From contig NZ_FOVO01000014.1 in the NCBI RefSeq assembly GCF_900115195.1, positions 18,420-82,419 of the forward strand: a stretch of 64,000 bases of DNA, in the 5' to 3' direction. This document shows positions 45,691 to 55,161 of the stretch, piece after piece (the stretch's first letter is position 1; the number at the start of each line of letters is the position of its first letter). Both the position numbers and the translations under genes were made by a program. Source of the DNA: Xenorhabdus japonica. GTDB lineage: Bacteria; Pseudomonadota; Gammaproteobacteria; Enterobacterales; Enterobacteriaceae. The notes beneath the pieces are model-generated. The model did no database searches, was not told the origin of the DNA, and was given only the letters and a program-made list of their open reading frames with translations.

Positions 45691-46548
45691 GAAATCCTCT
45701 CTTTTTTAATTGTGTAATATGTTAAAAATAAGAAAATTTATGTTTTCGACTCTATTTCAATAACATTCCATGTAAGCGATTCTCATTATTGTTTTTTACC
45801 CAATTAATACAACAATAATGAAACTCAGTAGTCTGATCGTATTGGCTGTTGTAATAATAAGTTTCGCCAAACACTACCAACCCGCAGGGGCAAAGCTCAG
45901 GTATGACGGGCAATGCAAAGCCCTTTTTAGGGCTTAGCTCACAGGGTCGCGGAAAACTTTTACCCGACCTCATAACCGATTGATAAAGTTCAAACACCCT
46001 GAAACGCAGAGTTTGAACCGTTATGGAAATTCCCATATCGCCCGGCTTCCTGCAATACAGGTTTCCGAGAGTATCAAAGGGTTAGCGTTTCTGTATACCG
46101 TTCTGAACCAAGTCAATATTATTGCCTTGGTTCTTAAATGCCCGAAAATCCACCAGCAAAGAGATTCCGTACAGCACACGGAATTAAGCCAATTCAATGA
46201 GTTAAATACTCTCCCCGTTCAACTTCCTCAAATTGAGGGAGTTAATAACAATCAATAAGTTATAGGCTCAATCTATCCATAACCTTTTGATTAGGCTTAA
46301 TTGTTCCATTCCAGCACCATCAGAATTTGGACAAAAACCACCAGCTATAGCACAATGTTATTCGATGGGGCTATCTCGACGGAGAGAAAAGCGGTACGCC
46401 TTACCGCCTGCCTCATCATCCCTATTGTTAAGGCACTACGTTATAAGGCGGACGTGATGAAAGATCCAAGCCCCTAGTATGTGCATTCGAAAACCCTCCC
46501 ATTAGTGTTGCAGTAGACTTACTAAATGCGACCAATCCTAGTTTCCAT
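45691..46548. other. Interval without a convincing gene
   Basis: Two opposed frames (45752-46036 minus, 45980-46258 plus) have no ribosome sites or family features. A stem GCGGTA/TACCGC lies near 46391-46407. From about 46465 the plus-strand frame reads coding-like residues (ENPPISVAVDLLNATNPSFH) that run into the next gene without a start codon. Confidence 0.45.
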
Positions 46549-47307
46549 GTGACAGAAAAACATATTAAACTATGGTTTAAAGAGGGGGTTATAGGTAGAT
46601 ATCTATTGTTAGATGATATGCGAGCAATATGGTTTAAAAGGGGATTAGAGTCGGTATTTGACTTATTATTTCATGAAGTAAAGAGCTATAAATACCTTGC
46701 GGTACGTACTAATGACGCAGATTGGGCGACAATAGTTCAGAGTGGTATTGATTTAAAAACTGGCGAAGTGAATGTGAAGAAGCGCGGAAGAAAGATTAAA
46801 GACCGAGTATATATTACCTATGCTCTTAACAGAGCATCGGATCTTTATACTGATAGTGCGCACAAGATGGCCAACAAGAATCAGAATTCCACACCTAACA
46901 ATAATCACGATAGAGAATACTCGACTGTAGAGGCATTACCATCACCTGAACCTGTTATCCCTCACTTTGAGTTAGAGAAAATATACTCTCTAATCCACAA
47001 TATCCCTTTGCTTGAAAATTACACAGAGATAAAAACCAAAGAAAAAGAGATAAACGGAAACCCTAGATCCCTTAATTTTATGGCAAGGTTAGTAAAAGCA
47101 TTACTTCATATCCAGTACAGTGCGGATGAAGCAGAAAATATCCGCCGAGAATTAGACGATCCCCATAGCCGAATAAGTACAGATTTTAGTGATAAAGGCA
47201 TTAAAGCACCCAGCGGAAAAGCCTTACACGGTAAGCTTAGAGATATGCTTATCGAAATAGTTCCTCTTATTGAAAACGTAGATATTGAAAAACTAGACAT
47301 CAAATAG
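46549..47307 (+). CDS. Satellite-associated protein of unknown function
   Basis: 252 residues if started at GTG 46549. The frame stays open upstream to about 46447 and reads coding-like sequence there, but has no start codon. Either a start was lost by a small frameshift (ATGAAAGATCC at 46456 is in another frame) or the GTG is used. The N terminus (HIKLWFKEGVIGRYLLL) looks like a helix-turn-helix-type or phage regulatory fold; residues 105-130 are a low-complexity linker; the C-terminal half is helical. No family is recognised. Confidence 0.5.
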   Translation: MTEKHIKLWFKEGVIGRYLLLDDMRAIWFKRGLESVFDLLFHEVKSYKYLAVRTNDADWATIVQSGIDLKTGEVNVKKRGRKIKDRVYITYALNRASDLYTDSAHKMANKNQNSTPNNNHDREYSTVEALPSPEPVIPHFELEKIYSLIHNIPLLENYTEIKTKEKEINGNPRSLNFMARLVKALLHIQYSADEAENIRRELDDPHSRISTDFSDKGIKAPSGKALHGKLRDMLIEIVPLIENVDIEKLDIK

Positions 47308-47423
47308 TTTCTGTTACCATTTGGAATATTTGTAATATTCCCGGAACATTCGAATATTCCAAAATAAAAGGTAGTAGTCTTTCTCTCGTACCGATCCACA
47401 ACAACCTAGGAAGACTATTATCT

Positions 47424-47642
47424 ATGAAACACTCTCTTATCCGATTACCCGAAGTTTGTCGCCGTACTGGTTTAGGCAAGTCCACGGTATACAAATACAT
47501 TTCCGAAGGGAAATTCCCCAAGCAAATAAAGACCGGCGAACGTGCGTCTGCGTTTATCGAAAGTGAAATAGATGCTTGGATTAACCAGCGCATTATTGCC
47601 GCTCGCTTAGGTGAACGTTTAGAGGCGGTACGCAATGGCTAA
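47424..47642 (+). CDS. alpA: AlpA-family transcription regulator
   Basis: A 72-residue MerR-like HTH protein: LIRLPEVCRRTGLGKSTVYKYISEGKFPKQIKTGERASAF in parts, then ESEIDAWINQRI. This is the AlpA/Vis family of P4-like elements. In CP4-57, which also sits at ssrA, AlpA switches on the excisionase and integrase. It is a marker that 46-53 kb is a P4-like satellite. Confidence 0.92.
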   Translation: MKHSLIRLPEVCRRTGLGKSTVYKYISEGKFPKQIKTGERASAFIESEIDAWINQRIIAARLGERLEAVRNG

Positions 47643-48180
47643 TACAGATATTTTATCTGTACCCATTGCCCGGCAATTTACAGGCTTATTTTTGCTGGTG
47701 GATATACGGGCAAGGACTCAAGCTGAATTAATTCTACCGCTGTACCCTACCGAATAAAAACGGAGTCATAAACATGGAACATTTAAAAAGTGGCTTAAGT
47801 GCCACCGGACAAACTCGCTCTAAAAACAGCCAGAACGGTATTAGCGAGTTATCGAACATTGATAATTTGAGCTATCCAAATTCGGACAGCGCAAAATCAT
47901 TACATGGTTCGACTAGCCTATTACAAATGGCGATTTTTCAATCTTTGATCCCCCCATTTTGGGGAATCAAAACGCATAGTCATGAAAATAGTGATCATTG
48001 TCTCTTTACTTTGTCATTCAACTTTGGCTATATTGACCTTGCACCAGCAAAATCTGGTGTCAGGATTGAGACCCTGAGTAAACAGTTATCGGCGACACAT
48101 GACGCGCCAAGCGTCTTTTTTTGTGTCACTGCACCACAGCACCTACCATTTAAGGTGGTATTCGCCTATACGTATTCAAT

Positions 48181-48245
48181 GGTGGCGCTTTCAAGGCAGC
48201 TTTCGAGCTGGCTGGTTCCCGATAACGCCAGTAGTCTCAACCTTG
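48181..48245 (+). ncRNA. C4-type antisense RNA (P4 immunity RNA)
   Basis: The stem GGCAGCTTTCGAGCTGGCTGG and the following TTCCC...GCCAGTAGTCTCAACC closely follow the C4/CI antisense RNA pattern of P1, P7 and P4 (quoted in parts). The exposed AGTCTCAACC can pair with ATTGAGACC at 48064 and at 48268, matching the P4 arrangement in which seqB pairs with seqA and seqC. It lies directly upstream of the Icd-like gene, whose expression it would silence by causing early termination. Confidence 0.7.
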
Positions 48246-48319
48246 TCTGCGTCACCGCCCCTATAGAGATTGAGACCTCTCGCGGTGACAGTTCAAATCT
48301 GTTATCGGAGATCGCAACT

Positions 48320-48511
48320 ATGGCGACTATCCCTACCCCAACTCATTTCAAATTCGTGTTTCTGAGCATCAAACGTGCAGATTTAGACGCTATTCCCAGC
48401 CGTATAGAGGCTATTGCCGCTGACGAGCACAACGCCCGTTCTGCACTTTCCCGTGATTTCGTTTTGTTCTTTGCTGCTCGCCTGCCAGTACAGGAGGTGC
48501 GCCATGTCTGA
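48320..48511 (+). CDS. Host cell division inhibitor Icd-like protein
   Basis: A 63-residue protein starting MATIPTPTHFKFVFLSIKR and ending FVLFFAARLPVQEVRHV, the pattern of P4/P1 Icd-like (Kil-like) proteins that block host division. ATG 48320 has GGAG 9 bases upstream. The frame is open back to 47774, but that part overlaps the C4 RNA and its targets and is not expected to be coding. The stop overlaps the next gene. Confidence 0.75.
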   Translation: MATIPTPTHFKFVFLSIKRADLDAIPSRIEAIAADEHNARSALSRDFVLFFAARLPVQEVRHV

Positions 48512-48746
48512 TCGTTCATTGGCAAATATCTATGCTCAGCCAGCCGATGTGTTAGAGCCAGTAGCGGCATTCCTTAAGGCCGTGGAGTACCTGCGATTAG
48601 ACCCCGAAGCGAGGGATATCGAGGCCGATTTACTGGAATACGCGCAACAACTCTTACAACTGCATACCGACAACGCCAAAAGCGCTTACTGGACGGCTGA
48701 GGCTGCCCCCTGTGTTACCCATGCTAATGAGGTGCAATATGCTTGA
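48504..48746 (+). CDS. Satellite-associated small protein
   Basis: An 80-residue protein from ATG 48504 (CAGGAGGTG upstream), overlapping the Icd-like gene by 8 bases and the next gene by 8. The sequence (SLANIYAQPADVLEPVAAFL, then ARDIEADLLEYAQQLLQL) is helical and acidic. No family is recognised. Position and overlap place it in the satellite's coupled operon. Confidence 0.65.
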   Translation: MSDRSLANIYAQPADVLEPVAAFLKAVEYLRLDPEARDIEADLLEYAQQLLQLHTDNAKSAYWTAEAAPCVTHANEVQYA

Positions 48747-49305
48747 TTACAGAACGGTTATCGAAAACGACATTGTGACGCTGTACAGCCAATCCGAGGA
48801 AAGCAGCCCAGATATGATAGTGGCTTCTCTGCCCGTGACTTCTATCTTAGACCGGTTTAATGGTGGCGAATGGGACTACCAGAGTGATGTAGCTTTAGAG
48901 CTAATGATGGCATGGCTAACCACACACCCAGAGGGGCAAGCTGTCGGTGATATTCGTTTCTTTCGTTGGCTGGTGGCGCATGTCTGGATTATTGAGCAAA
49001 GGGAAAAGCACAACGGCAACGCCATTTTTAAGCTGGAAAATTCCCCGATGATACTTCCACTGTTCTTATCTACTGAATGTTCTACATTGGAAAATAATGT
49101 TGAGGGCGCGTTGATTGAGCGATTCGGGCACGAGCAAGGGTTAAAGAACGCTGCCAGCTTCTATTGGCAAATGCTAACGGGCTTCCCCGGTCAAGGCGCG
49201 GCACTTTCTGATTTTGGTCGAGAAGTCATGTTCGATCTGCATCGCGACTTTATTGAAGAGGGTTTACCTCAGATGGCGACCAACAAGCCGAGGGTGATGC
49301 ACTGA
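48739..49305 (+). CDS. Satellite-associated protein of unknown function
   Basis: A 188-residue soluble protein from ATG 48739 (GAGGTG upstream), starting MLDYRTVIENDIVTLYS. A longer in-frame start at 48712 would overlap further and is less likely. The protein is acidic and helical, with FFRWLVAHVWIIEQREKH near the middle. No family is recognised. The stop overlaps the next ATG by one base (TGATG). Confidence 0.65.
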   Translation: MLDYRTVIENDIVTLYSQSEESSPDMIVASLPVTSILDRFNGGEWDYQSDVALELMMAWLTTHPEGQAVGDIRFFRWLVAHVWIIEQREKHNGNAIFKLENSPMILPLFLSTECSTLENNVEGALIERFGHEQGLKNAASFYWQMLTGFPGQGAALSDFGREVMFDLHRDFIEEGLPQMATNKPRVMH

Positions 49306-49643
49306 TGAATAAATCTAAATCCACCAGCGTTGTAGCTGAAACAGTTAGTGATTGTGAGAACGACAATACAGGGGGAGTCATGGATATGGTTAAAGAAATC
49401 GATTTTGGCGAAGATTTTCGAGAGCCAAGAGTTGTGTCAACAATCGCGGTGTTTGAAGAAAACAAGGCTCAATCACGTAGTCGAAAACTCACAAAGAACA
49501 TGACTCGAAATGCTCCACGTGCCCAGTTGGTTAAAGGTCATAAAACTATGTTGTTTAGTGGTGGCTCAAAGTATACCGGAACCAAGTCTAAAAAATGTAA
49601 GCGTAAGCAAGGGAAGAAAAATAAAAAGAAAGGGGGCCGGTAG
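49305..49643 (+). CDS. Basic C-terminal-tailed small protein
   Basis: A 112-residue protein coupled to the previous gene. The N-terminal half is acidic; the C-terminal 30 residues are almost all Lys, Arg and Gly (KSKKCKRKQGKKNKKKGGR), suggesting nucleic acid binding. No domain is recognised. It is the last gene of the four-gene run. Confidence 0.55.
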   Translation: MNKSKSTSVVAETVSDCENDNTGGVMDMVKEIDFGEDFREPRVVSTIAVFEENKAQSRSRKLTKNMTRNAPRAQLVKGHKTMLFSGGSKYTGTKSKKCKRKQGKKNKKKGGR

Positions 49644-49911
49644 TTGAGTCATACCGGTTATAAACGCGAACGTTAAAAGAAGCTCATTACAAATTTAGAG
49701 CGAAATAAACACTTATCCCCTCCACGGAATAATAGCCAATACGTAGAAGATTACATATTGGCTCTCTGTGTTTTGTTGTTACAGCCTGCATGTGCAGAGT
49801 GTATTTCTTATTGCAGCCTGCATATGTAAAGGGCTTATTTGTTATTTCCTTAGTGGCTATGTTGCTTGCGTTTATATCCGTTTATGACCGTTTAACGCAG
49901 GAGAAAATGCA

Positions 49912-50130
49912 ATGAGTATTAGTGAATCGATGCTGACTAAAAAAGAAATAAAAGCGGCACTGCACTATAAATCTGATAGTGGCTTTCATGAGTTTTTAAA
50001 AAGAACACCTGAATTTCCAAAGTCTGTGAAATTGGGGTTAAGGCGTGTGGAATGGGCAGCAAGTGAAGTTAATGAATATATAGCATCACGTCTTAATACC
50101 CGTGGACAGGAGGATAAATCACGTGGCTAA
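49912..50130 (+). CDS. AlpA-type HTH regulator, second copy
   Basis: A 72-residue protein with MLTKKEIKAALHYKSDSGFH, FPKSVKLGLRRVEWAASEVNEYIASR in parts, the AlpA-like winged HTH pattern. It has a strong Shine-Dalgarno (CAGGAG) and starts the replication-gene operon. The 268 bases before it contain a direct repeat (GCAGCCTGCAT at about 49785 and 49816) that may be its operator. Confidence 0.8.
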   Translation: MSISESMLTKKEIKAALHYKSDSGFHEFLKRTPEFPKSVKLGLRRVEWAASEVNEYIASRLNTRGQEDKSRG

Positions 50131-50493
50131 CAATAGACAACCGTGCTCTAAAAATGATCGCGTTGCAATTATGGGTTATGTATTCAATATGTGTATTCTG
50201 GTTTTATAAAGTCAATTTTAATGCCGAACAAAGCCAGTAGAATAAGACGATTGAACTAATCGAATGCTATCGTGTGTATTGCTAGATCAACAGATTGAAT
50301 ACTTGACCCAATTATGCAACGGAGTTATTCAATGAAAATCAACACGCGTATTCCCGCTTTAGCTAATCCGCGAAATTACAATGAGTTGGTATTTGTTGCT
50401 GAGAATTATGTTAACCGCGCTGTATGTCGTCGTGCTGCTGCCTTAGAACGCAGGGAGAATAGAAAAAAAGGAAACAGTAATAATGGCAGATAA
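50123..50493 (+). pseudogene. Small satellite gene split by a MITE
   Basis: A GTG overlapping the previous stop opens VANNRQPCSKNDRVAIM and then runs into the MITE, where it meets a stop. Removing the 135-base element and one 8-base target copy (143 bases) restores a single 75-residue frame through MKINTRIPALANPRNYNELV to a stop at 50493, overlapping the next gene by 11 bases. The restored protein is basic with no known family. The downstream part may still be made from the ATG at 50332, so some function could remain. Confidence 0.75.
50174..50308. mobile_element. 135-bp MITE, copy 2, with 8-bp target duplication
   Basis: The element has the same 15-base imperfect terminal inverted repeats as the copy at 40174. 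It is flanked by a perfect 8-base direct repeat CAATTATG (50166-50173 and 50309-50316). This proves recent transposition into the small gene around it. No transposase is encoded, so a full-length relative elsewhere must have moved it. Confidence 0.92.
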
Positions 50494-53194
50494 AATTTAC
50501 TATTCCCGTGGACGGGATGTATACGATATTACCCCTGAGCAACGATGCGCCGAAAACGCAGATCAGTTCATTGAGCACTTAATAACTGATACGGCGACTG
50601 CCAAGAAGAAACAATATTTTTGTGCGGCAATGGAATCGGGGGAACACCCAAAAAGCCAAGACCCAAAAGAAAAATACCCTGAGAAGTTTCAGGGTATCAA
50701 AAACTGGAAGCTTTCAGCGTTAGCGGCTAAACGCCGCTTTGCATCGTTTGACTGCGATAGTTTTGACAGCCCCAAGACGTTTGATGCGTTAGTCAGTTAC
50801 TTAAAAAAGACGTTTAAAGGTGTACTCTATACGACTTTTAATTATACCGCAGATGCTCCGCGTTGTCGTTTTGTTATTATCTTGGATTCTGAGGTAGATC
50901 GCACTGTGGGTATTCATGTATGCCAGATGATAGCCCATGAAATAGAAACGGCGATACAGCAAATCGCAGAAGAGAATTTGATCAGCGAATGGACTCCTGT
51001 CATTGGGTGGGATGAGTCTGTTTATCGTGCCGAGCAACAATGTTATTTGCCAATAGTGAATGCTGTACGCCGGAAAACGAAAAGCGGGGAGGATGTGACT
51101 GATGCGATTATTCACCGTTTAGACGGCGAATTGGCAGACGTAGAGAACTATCTTGCAATGGCTACGCTTGTGTCGAAGACAACTCCTCGGCCTGTACAGC
51201 ATTATGATAGTGACACTGATTTAGAACGCTGGTTTGAGGTGGACGAGCATACATTAGCTGATTTACATGCTGCGCTATTTTCTCCCGCGATGCTGGCAAT
51301 ATCAGAGGGAGGCAGACAAAATTGGCAAAGGGTAATTGCTGCTCTTGGTAGTTTGAAAAACACACCCTATGAAGACAATGCGTACCAATTGGCGTTGGAA
51401 TGGTCAGAAGCTGGTGGAGCGGCATTTGATGCTAAACATTTTGAAGCAACTTGGGATACTTCCCGTGCTGATCTCACCAGCTATAAATGGATATTTTCGC
51501 AAGCTGCCTCGCTGGGGTGGGAAAACCCTCAAATTCTTCGACCTTATTTAGCATTAGAAAAGCTCGGTTTTTATATGACCGAGGACGGTCTAATGAAGAA
51601 TATTGAAGAGGGGAAAGGTAAGGCAAAAACCATTGAGGCACGGAAGATATCCGCGCCGTTCTCAGTACTGGGATTAACCCGCGATGTATACAGCGATAAC
51701 TGGGGAAAGCTGATTTCATTTAAAGACAAGGATAGGGAAACGAAGCAATTCATTGTACCCGATGAGCAATTACATAAGCCCGGTAGTGATATTCCTCAGA
51801 GCTTAGCGAGATTAGGGTTATATATTGGTACAGGTATGAGCCGTGATTTATTGGGGTATCTGAATATCACAACGGCAAAAGAGCGCATAACCTTAGCCAT
51901 CTCCACGGGCTGGTTTAATGATCGCCTGTTTGTATTGCCTGAAAGCACAATAGGCAGCTCCACCAGCAAAGTGATGTACCAATTATCCGGGCGTAAAAAG
52001 AGCGAACGCAGCCAGTTAGCGCAATCAGCATCCCTTGAAGACTGGCAGAAACTTATCAGCGCAAAATGTGCCGGTAATACCCGGTTAGTATTTTCTCTCT
52101 GTGTTGCTTTTGCTGCTCCTTTACTCAATGTATTGGGGGTTGATGGTGGTGTATTCAGCCTGAAAGGGGCTTCAACCAAAGGTAAAAGTACGGCTCAGCA
52201 TGTCGCGGCCTCTGTATGGGGGAGTGGTGCAACAACAGGCGGATATTCCCATAGTTGCAACACTACCTTAGTCGGGATCGAGGTATTGGCCACAGCGCAT
52301 AATGACTTACCATTAATCCTGGATGAACTGAAAAGCGTTAATCCTAAGCTGGTGGGTCAGGTTGCTTAGCAAGCTCGCTTTATGGATATTCCGGCGATAG
52401 TAAGCGATGAGAATGGCGTTTTTGATACCCTCCACGGATTAGGCACAGCTAAAGAGTTTGCCGATTCTCTGAATGCCTTAACAACGAAATACTATGGATG
52501 TGCGGGTATTGCATGGCTTGAAAAGCTTACTGCTTCTTCCCGTTCGGAGCTGATTGATCGCTTGCGAGAGTTAATCACTCAGTTCAAGAAAACTTATAGA
52601 CCAGAGGATGCAGGCTCACAGTTAGACCGGGTATTAGAGCGCTTTGCACTCTGTGCTGCTGCGGGTGAATTGGCGACTGAATGGAGCATTACAGGCTGGA
52701 ATACCGGGGAGGGTCTACGCTGTGTTGGTGAGTGCTTCAAAGCCTATGTAGATAGTAGGGGCACGACTGGTGATCTGGAAGCGGTAAACGGTATTGAGCG
52801 GCTGAGTGTGTATCTCAGTACTTACGGTGAACATCGCTTCCGCTCTTCCTCTGATAGCGGTGGGCATATAACTATATTTGATGGTTACATTACTTTAGCT
52901 GCCGGGGAATCTGTTGATTTAGCTGATTTTAACAACGAGTCGATACCTGATAATGATCCCCCTCCATCACGCATTTATTGGGTTACACCCGAAGCGTTGA
53001 AAGAACGTGCTTTGGATGGCTGTAATTTTGATATGACACTTGCCGCTCTACACAAAAAGGGGGTACTTGTTGGTGTAACAGAAGAGATAGACAAGAACGG
53101 TAAACTCCGCACTGTTTATAACCCTAGGAAATATGCCCCTTTCGGTTATACGGGGCGGCATAGATTTTACCTAATATGTAGTGTAGCCGACTTA
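50483..53194 (+). pseudogene. DUF927-type replication ATPase, internally deleted
   Basis: The gene encodes an N-terminal primase-like domain (ENADQFIEHLITDTATAKKK, KLSALAAKRRFASFDCDSFD) and a DUF927 helicase-like domain. Walker A is seen in LKGASTKGKSTAQHVAAS and Walker B in LPLILDELKSVNP. At 52367 an in-frame TAG follows LVGQVA, and the same frame resumes with QARFMDIPAI. In relatives about 50-60 residues lie between these points, so an in-frame deletion has removed the part after Walker B and left a stop. The C-terminal end is unclear because the frame runs on towards ssrA. This is the P4 alpha-like replication gene, now dead or split. Confidence 0.8.
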
Positions 53195-53215
53195 CTACCA
53201 AACATACTACCAAAA
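53192..53215. repeat. 24-base direct repeat, right copy
   Basis: TTACTACCAAACATACTACC plus AAAA, 22 of 24 bases identical to 41926-41949. It lies 121 bases from the 3' end of ssrA. Tandem TACTACCAA repeats near an attachment site suggest arm-type integrase binding sites; no integrase gene remains at either end. Confidence 0.6.
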
Positions 53216-53257
53216 CTATCGAGTTATAACGATACTAAACGAATACTAACGGGCAGT

Positions 53258-53294
53258 AAAAAAGCCCTAACTCATAATGAGTTAGGGCTTTTTC
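53258..53294. terminator. Bidirectional terminator next to ssrA
   Basis: AAAAAAGCCCTAACTCAT pairs with ATGAGTTAGGGCTTTTTC almost without a loop, giving T-tracts on both strands. It can end both the satellite replication transcript and ssrA transcription. Confidence 0.9.
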
Positions 53295-53335
53295 TTGGGT
53301 TTTCGGTGTATTCCGATGATTTCCGAATACAAAAT

Positions 53336-53699
53336 TGGTGGAGCTGGCGGGAGTTGAACCCGCGTCCGAAATTCCTACATCCTCGGTACTACATGCTTAG
53401 TCTGGTCTTTACATTCGCTTGCCAGCTGCGGACAGACACGCCACTAACAAACTAGCCTGATTGGATTTAACGCTTCAACCCCAGGCAAGGCATCCACGCG
53501 ATCTCTTTTGGGTTTGACCTCTCTTGATCCCCGTCCTAAGAGCAGAGGCTAGGGAGAAAGGGCTCTGCGCAGGTTATTAAGCTGCCAGTGCGTAGTTTTC
53601 GTCGTTTGCGACTATTGTTTTGCGGCTTTTTACGAGGCCAACCGCCCCTCGGCATGCACCTTGGGTTTCGCGAATCCCGTCGAATCCAGAATCAGCCCC
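53336..53699 (-). ncRNA. ssrA: Transfer-messenger RNA (tmRNA)
   Basis: tmRNA rescues stalled ribosomes together with SmpB. On the minus strand the RNA runs from GGGGCTGATTCTGGATTC to the tRNA-like 3' end GTTCAACTCCCGCCAGCTCC and ACCA. It is 364 bases, and E. coli has 363. The tag reading frame (53609 down to 53577) encodes ANDENYALAA followed by two stops, identical to E. coli. Its 3' end is a classic integration site, and the satellite element lies directly beyond it. Confidence 0.98.
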
Positions 53700-53749
53700 A
53701 AGTGTGTTAAACGCAAGTGTATCAGAATATTGGGGGATAATGCTAGTGA

Positions 53750-54232
53750 TTAACGCCCAGAATTCTTCATAATTCGTGCTTTGTCTAATTTCCACTCGCG
53801 CTCTTTAATATCTGAACGTTTATCGTGTGCTTTTTTACCTTTTGCAACGCCAATTTTGACTTTGCACCAAGCATTTTTCCAATACATGGAAAGTGCGACG
53901 ATGGTATAACCTTCTCGATTGACTCGACCATACAGTGAATCAAGCTCTCGTTTGTTAAGTAGTAGTTTGCGTAATCGTGTCGGATCACAAACTACGTGGG
54001 AAGAAGCAACGTTCAATGGCGTAATTGTGGCACCAAAAAGATAAGCATCACCATTTTTGAGCAAAACATAACTCTCACTGATGTTAGCCTTGCCAGCGCG
54101 CAGTGATTTGACTTCCCAACCTTGTAGGGATAAGCCTGCTTCAAATTCTTCTTCAATGAAGTATTCATGGCGGGCTCGCTTATTCATGGCAATTGTTGCC
54201 GAACCGGGTTTGTGTGCTTTTTTCTTTGTCAT
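53750..54232 (-). CDS. smpB: tmRNA-binding protein SmpB
   Basis: SmpB binds tmRNA and places it in the ribosome. The 160-residue protein has the normal length and motifs: [29 protein letters not shown] in parts, then LHKRKLL-type [14 protein letters not shown]. The C-terminal tail that enters the mRNA channel is [16 protein letters not shown]. It is transcribed towards ssrA with 50 bases between, as in other Enterobacterales. Confidence 0.97.
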   Translation of the reverse strand: MTKKKAHKPGSATIAMNKRARHEYFIEEEFEAGLSLQGWEVKSLRAGKANISESYVLLKNGDAYLFGATITPLNVASSHVVCDPTRLRKLLLNKRELDSLYGRVNREGYTIVALSMYWKNAWCKVKIGVAKGKKAHDKRSDIKEREWKLDKARIMKNSGR

Positions 54233-54389
54233 AATGAGTTGTATTATACTGTATGCGTTAGTGAAAGAAATCTCTTCTGCATGATATTTAGCAATAAGTG
54301 CACATTTATTGATCTAAATGTCGTCGGGTTTTTATTTAACCACATTTAAGTGATATTATTCAGCACTGTTAAGTTTGACAGGAAATGAT

Positions 54390-54824
54390 ATGCCACAGAT
54401 TAGTCGCTCTGCGCTAGTGCCTTACAGCGTGGAACAAATGTATAAATTGGTCAACGATGTGACGTCTTATCCGGATTTTTTACCGGGATGTGTGGGTAGC
54501 CGTGTAATAAGCAGTAGTAATAATGAAATGATGGCTTCCGTTGAGGTCTCTAAGGCAGGGATTAGTAAGACGTTCGTAACGCGCAATACGTTATTTGATA
54601 ATGAAAGCATAAAAATGCAGCTGGTTGATGGGCCTTTCCGTAAGTTGATGGGAGGGTGGCATTTTACTCCGCTAAGTGAAGATGCTTGCAAGGTTGAGTT
54701 GCATCTTGATTTTGAATTTACTAATAAGTTAATTGAGCTAGCCTTTGGCAAGGTTTTCAAAGAGTTGGCTGGTAATATGGTTCAGGCATTTAGCCAACGT
54801 GCTCGTGAGGTTTACAGTGTCTGA
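54390..54824 (+). CDS. ratA: RatA, START-fold ribosome-association protein
   Basis: The 144-residue START/COQ10-like protein begins [20 protein letters not shown] and ends [21 protein letters not shown]. coli RatA was described as blocking 70S assembly; relatives act in ubiquinone handling. ATG 54390 (GGAAATGAT) is preferred to an in-frame TTG. It diverges from smpB and overlaps ratB by 8 bases. Confidence 0.95.
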   Translation: MPQISRSALVPYSVEQMYKLVNDVTSYPDFLPGCVGSRVISSSNNEMMASVEVSKAGISKTFVTRNTLFDNESIKMQLVDGPFRKLMGGWHFTPLSEDACKVELHLDFEFTNKLIELAFGKVFKELAGNMVQAFSQRAREVYSV

Positions 54825-55110
54825 GATCAATATCGAAGTCGTTTATGCTCTGCCTAAACGGCAATATTTGCGCAATGTGAAAGTACCGCAAGGAGCAACT
54901 ATTGAACAGGCTATTATCGAGTCTGGCTTTTTGACACTACGTAATGATATCGATTTGACCAAGAACAAAGTTGGTATCTATAGCCGTCCTGCCAAATTGA
55001 CTGATACGCTGGAAGAAGGGGATCGTGTAGAGATTTATCGCCCTCTGATTGCTGATCCAAAAGAAATGCGGCGTAAGCGGGCAGAGCGCGCTAAAAATAA
55101 TGCGCAATAG
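54817..55110 (+). CDS. ratB: RatB/RnfH ubiquitin-fold protein
   Basis: A 97-residue protein from GTG 54817, overlapping the ratA end. It has the family stretches [19 protein letters not shown] and [29 protein letters not shown] in parts, and a basic C terminus. A longer frame upstream lies within ratA and is not used. The function is unknown; despite the name there is no evidence that ratA/ratB is a toxin-antitoxin pair. Confidence 0.93.
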   Translation: MSEINIEVVYALPKRQYLRNVKVPQGATIEQAIIESGFLTLRNDIDLTKNKVGIYSRPAKLTDTLEEGDRVEIYRPLIADPKEMRRKRAERAKNNAQ

Positions 55111-55116
55111 GATCCA

Positions 55117-55148
55117 TTTATTCGCCAGTTTATTTACTGGCGAATAAA
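55117..55148. terminator. Bidirectional terminator between ratB and bamE
   Basis: TTTATTCGCCAGT/ACTGGCGAATAAA is a perfect 13-base stem with a 6-base loop, between two convergent genes. Confidence 0.75.
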
Positions 55149-55161
55149 TAAAATACACACT

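Noticed and set aside
45752..46258. Two opposed frames (94 and 92 codons)
   Set aside because: They overlap each other, lack ribosome sites and show no family; kept only as a gene-free interval.
47774..48319. N-terminal extension of the Icd-like frame
   Set aside because: It covers the C4 antisense RNA and its targets; the supported start is 48320.
53577..53795. 72-codon minus-strand frame ending in the tag peptide
   Set aside because: It lies inside tmRNA; only the ten-codon tag is translated.
54390..55110. ratA-ratB as a toxin-antitoxin system
   Set aside because: The names are historical; both are conserved core genes and no toxin-antitoxin behaviour can be inferred from sequence.
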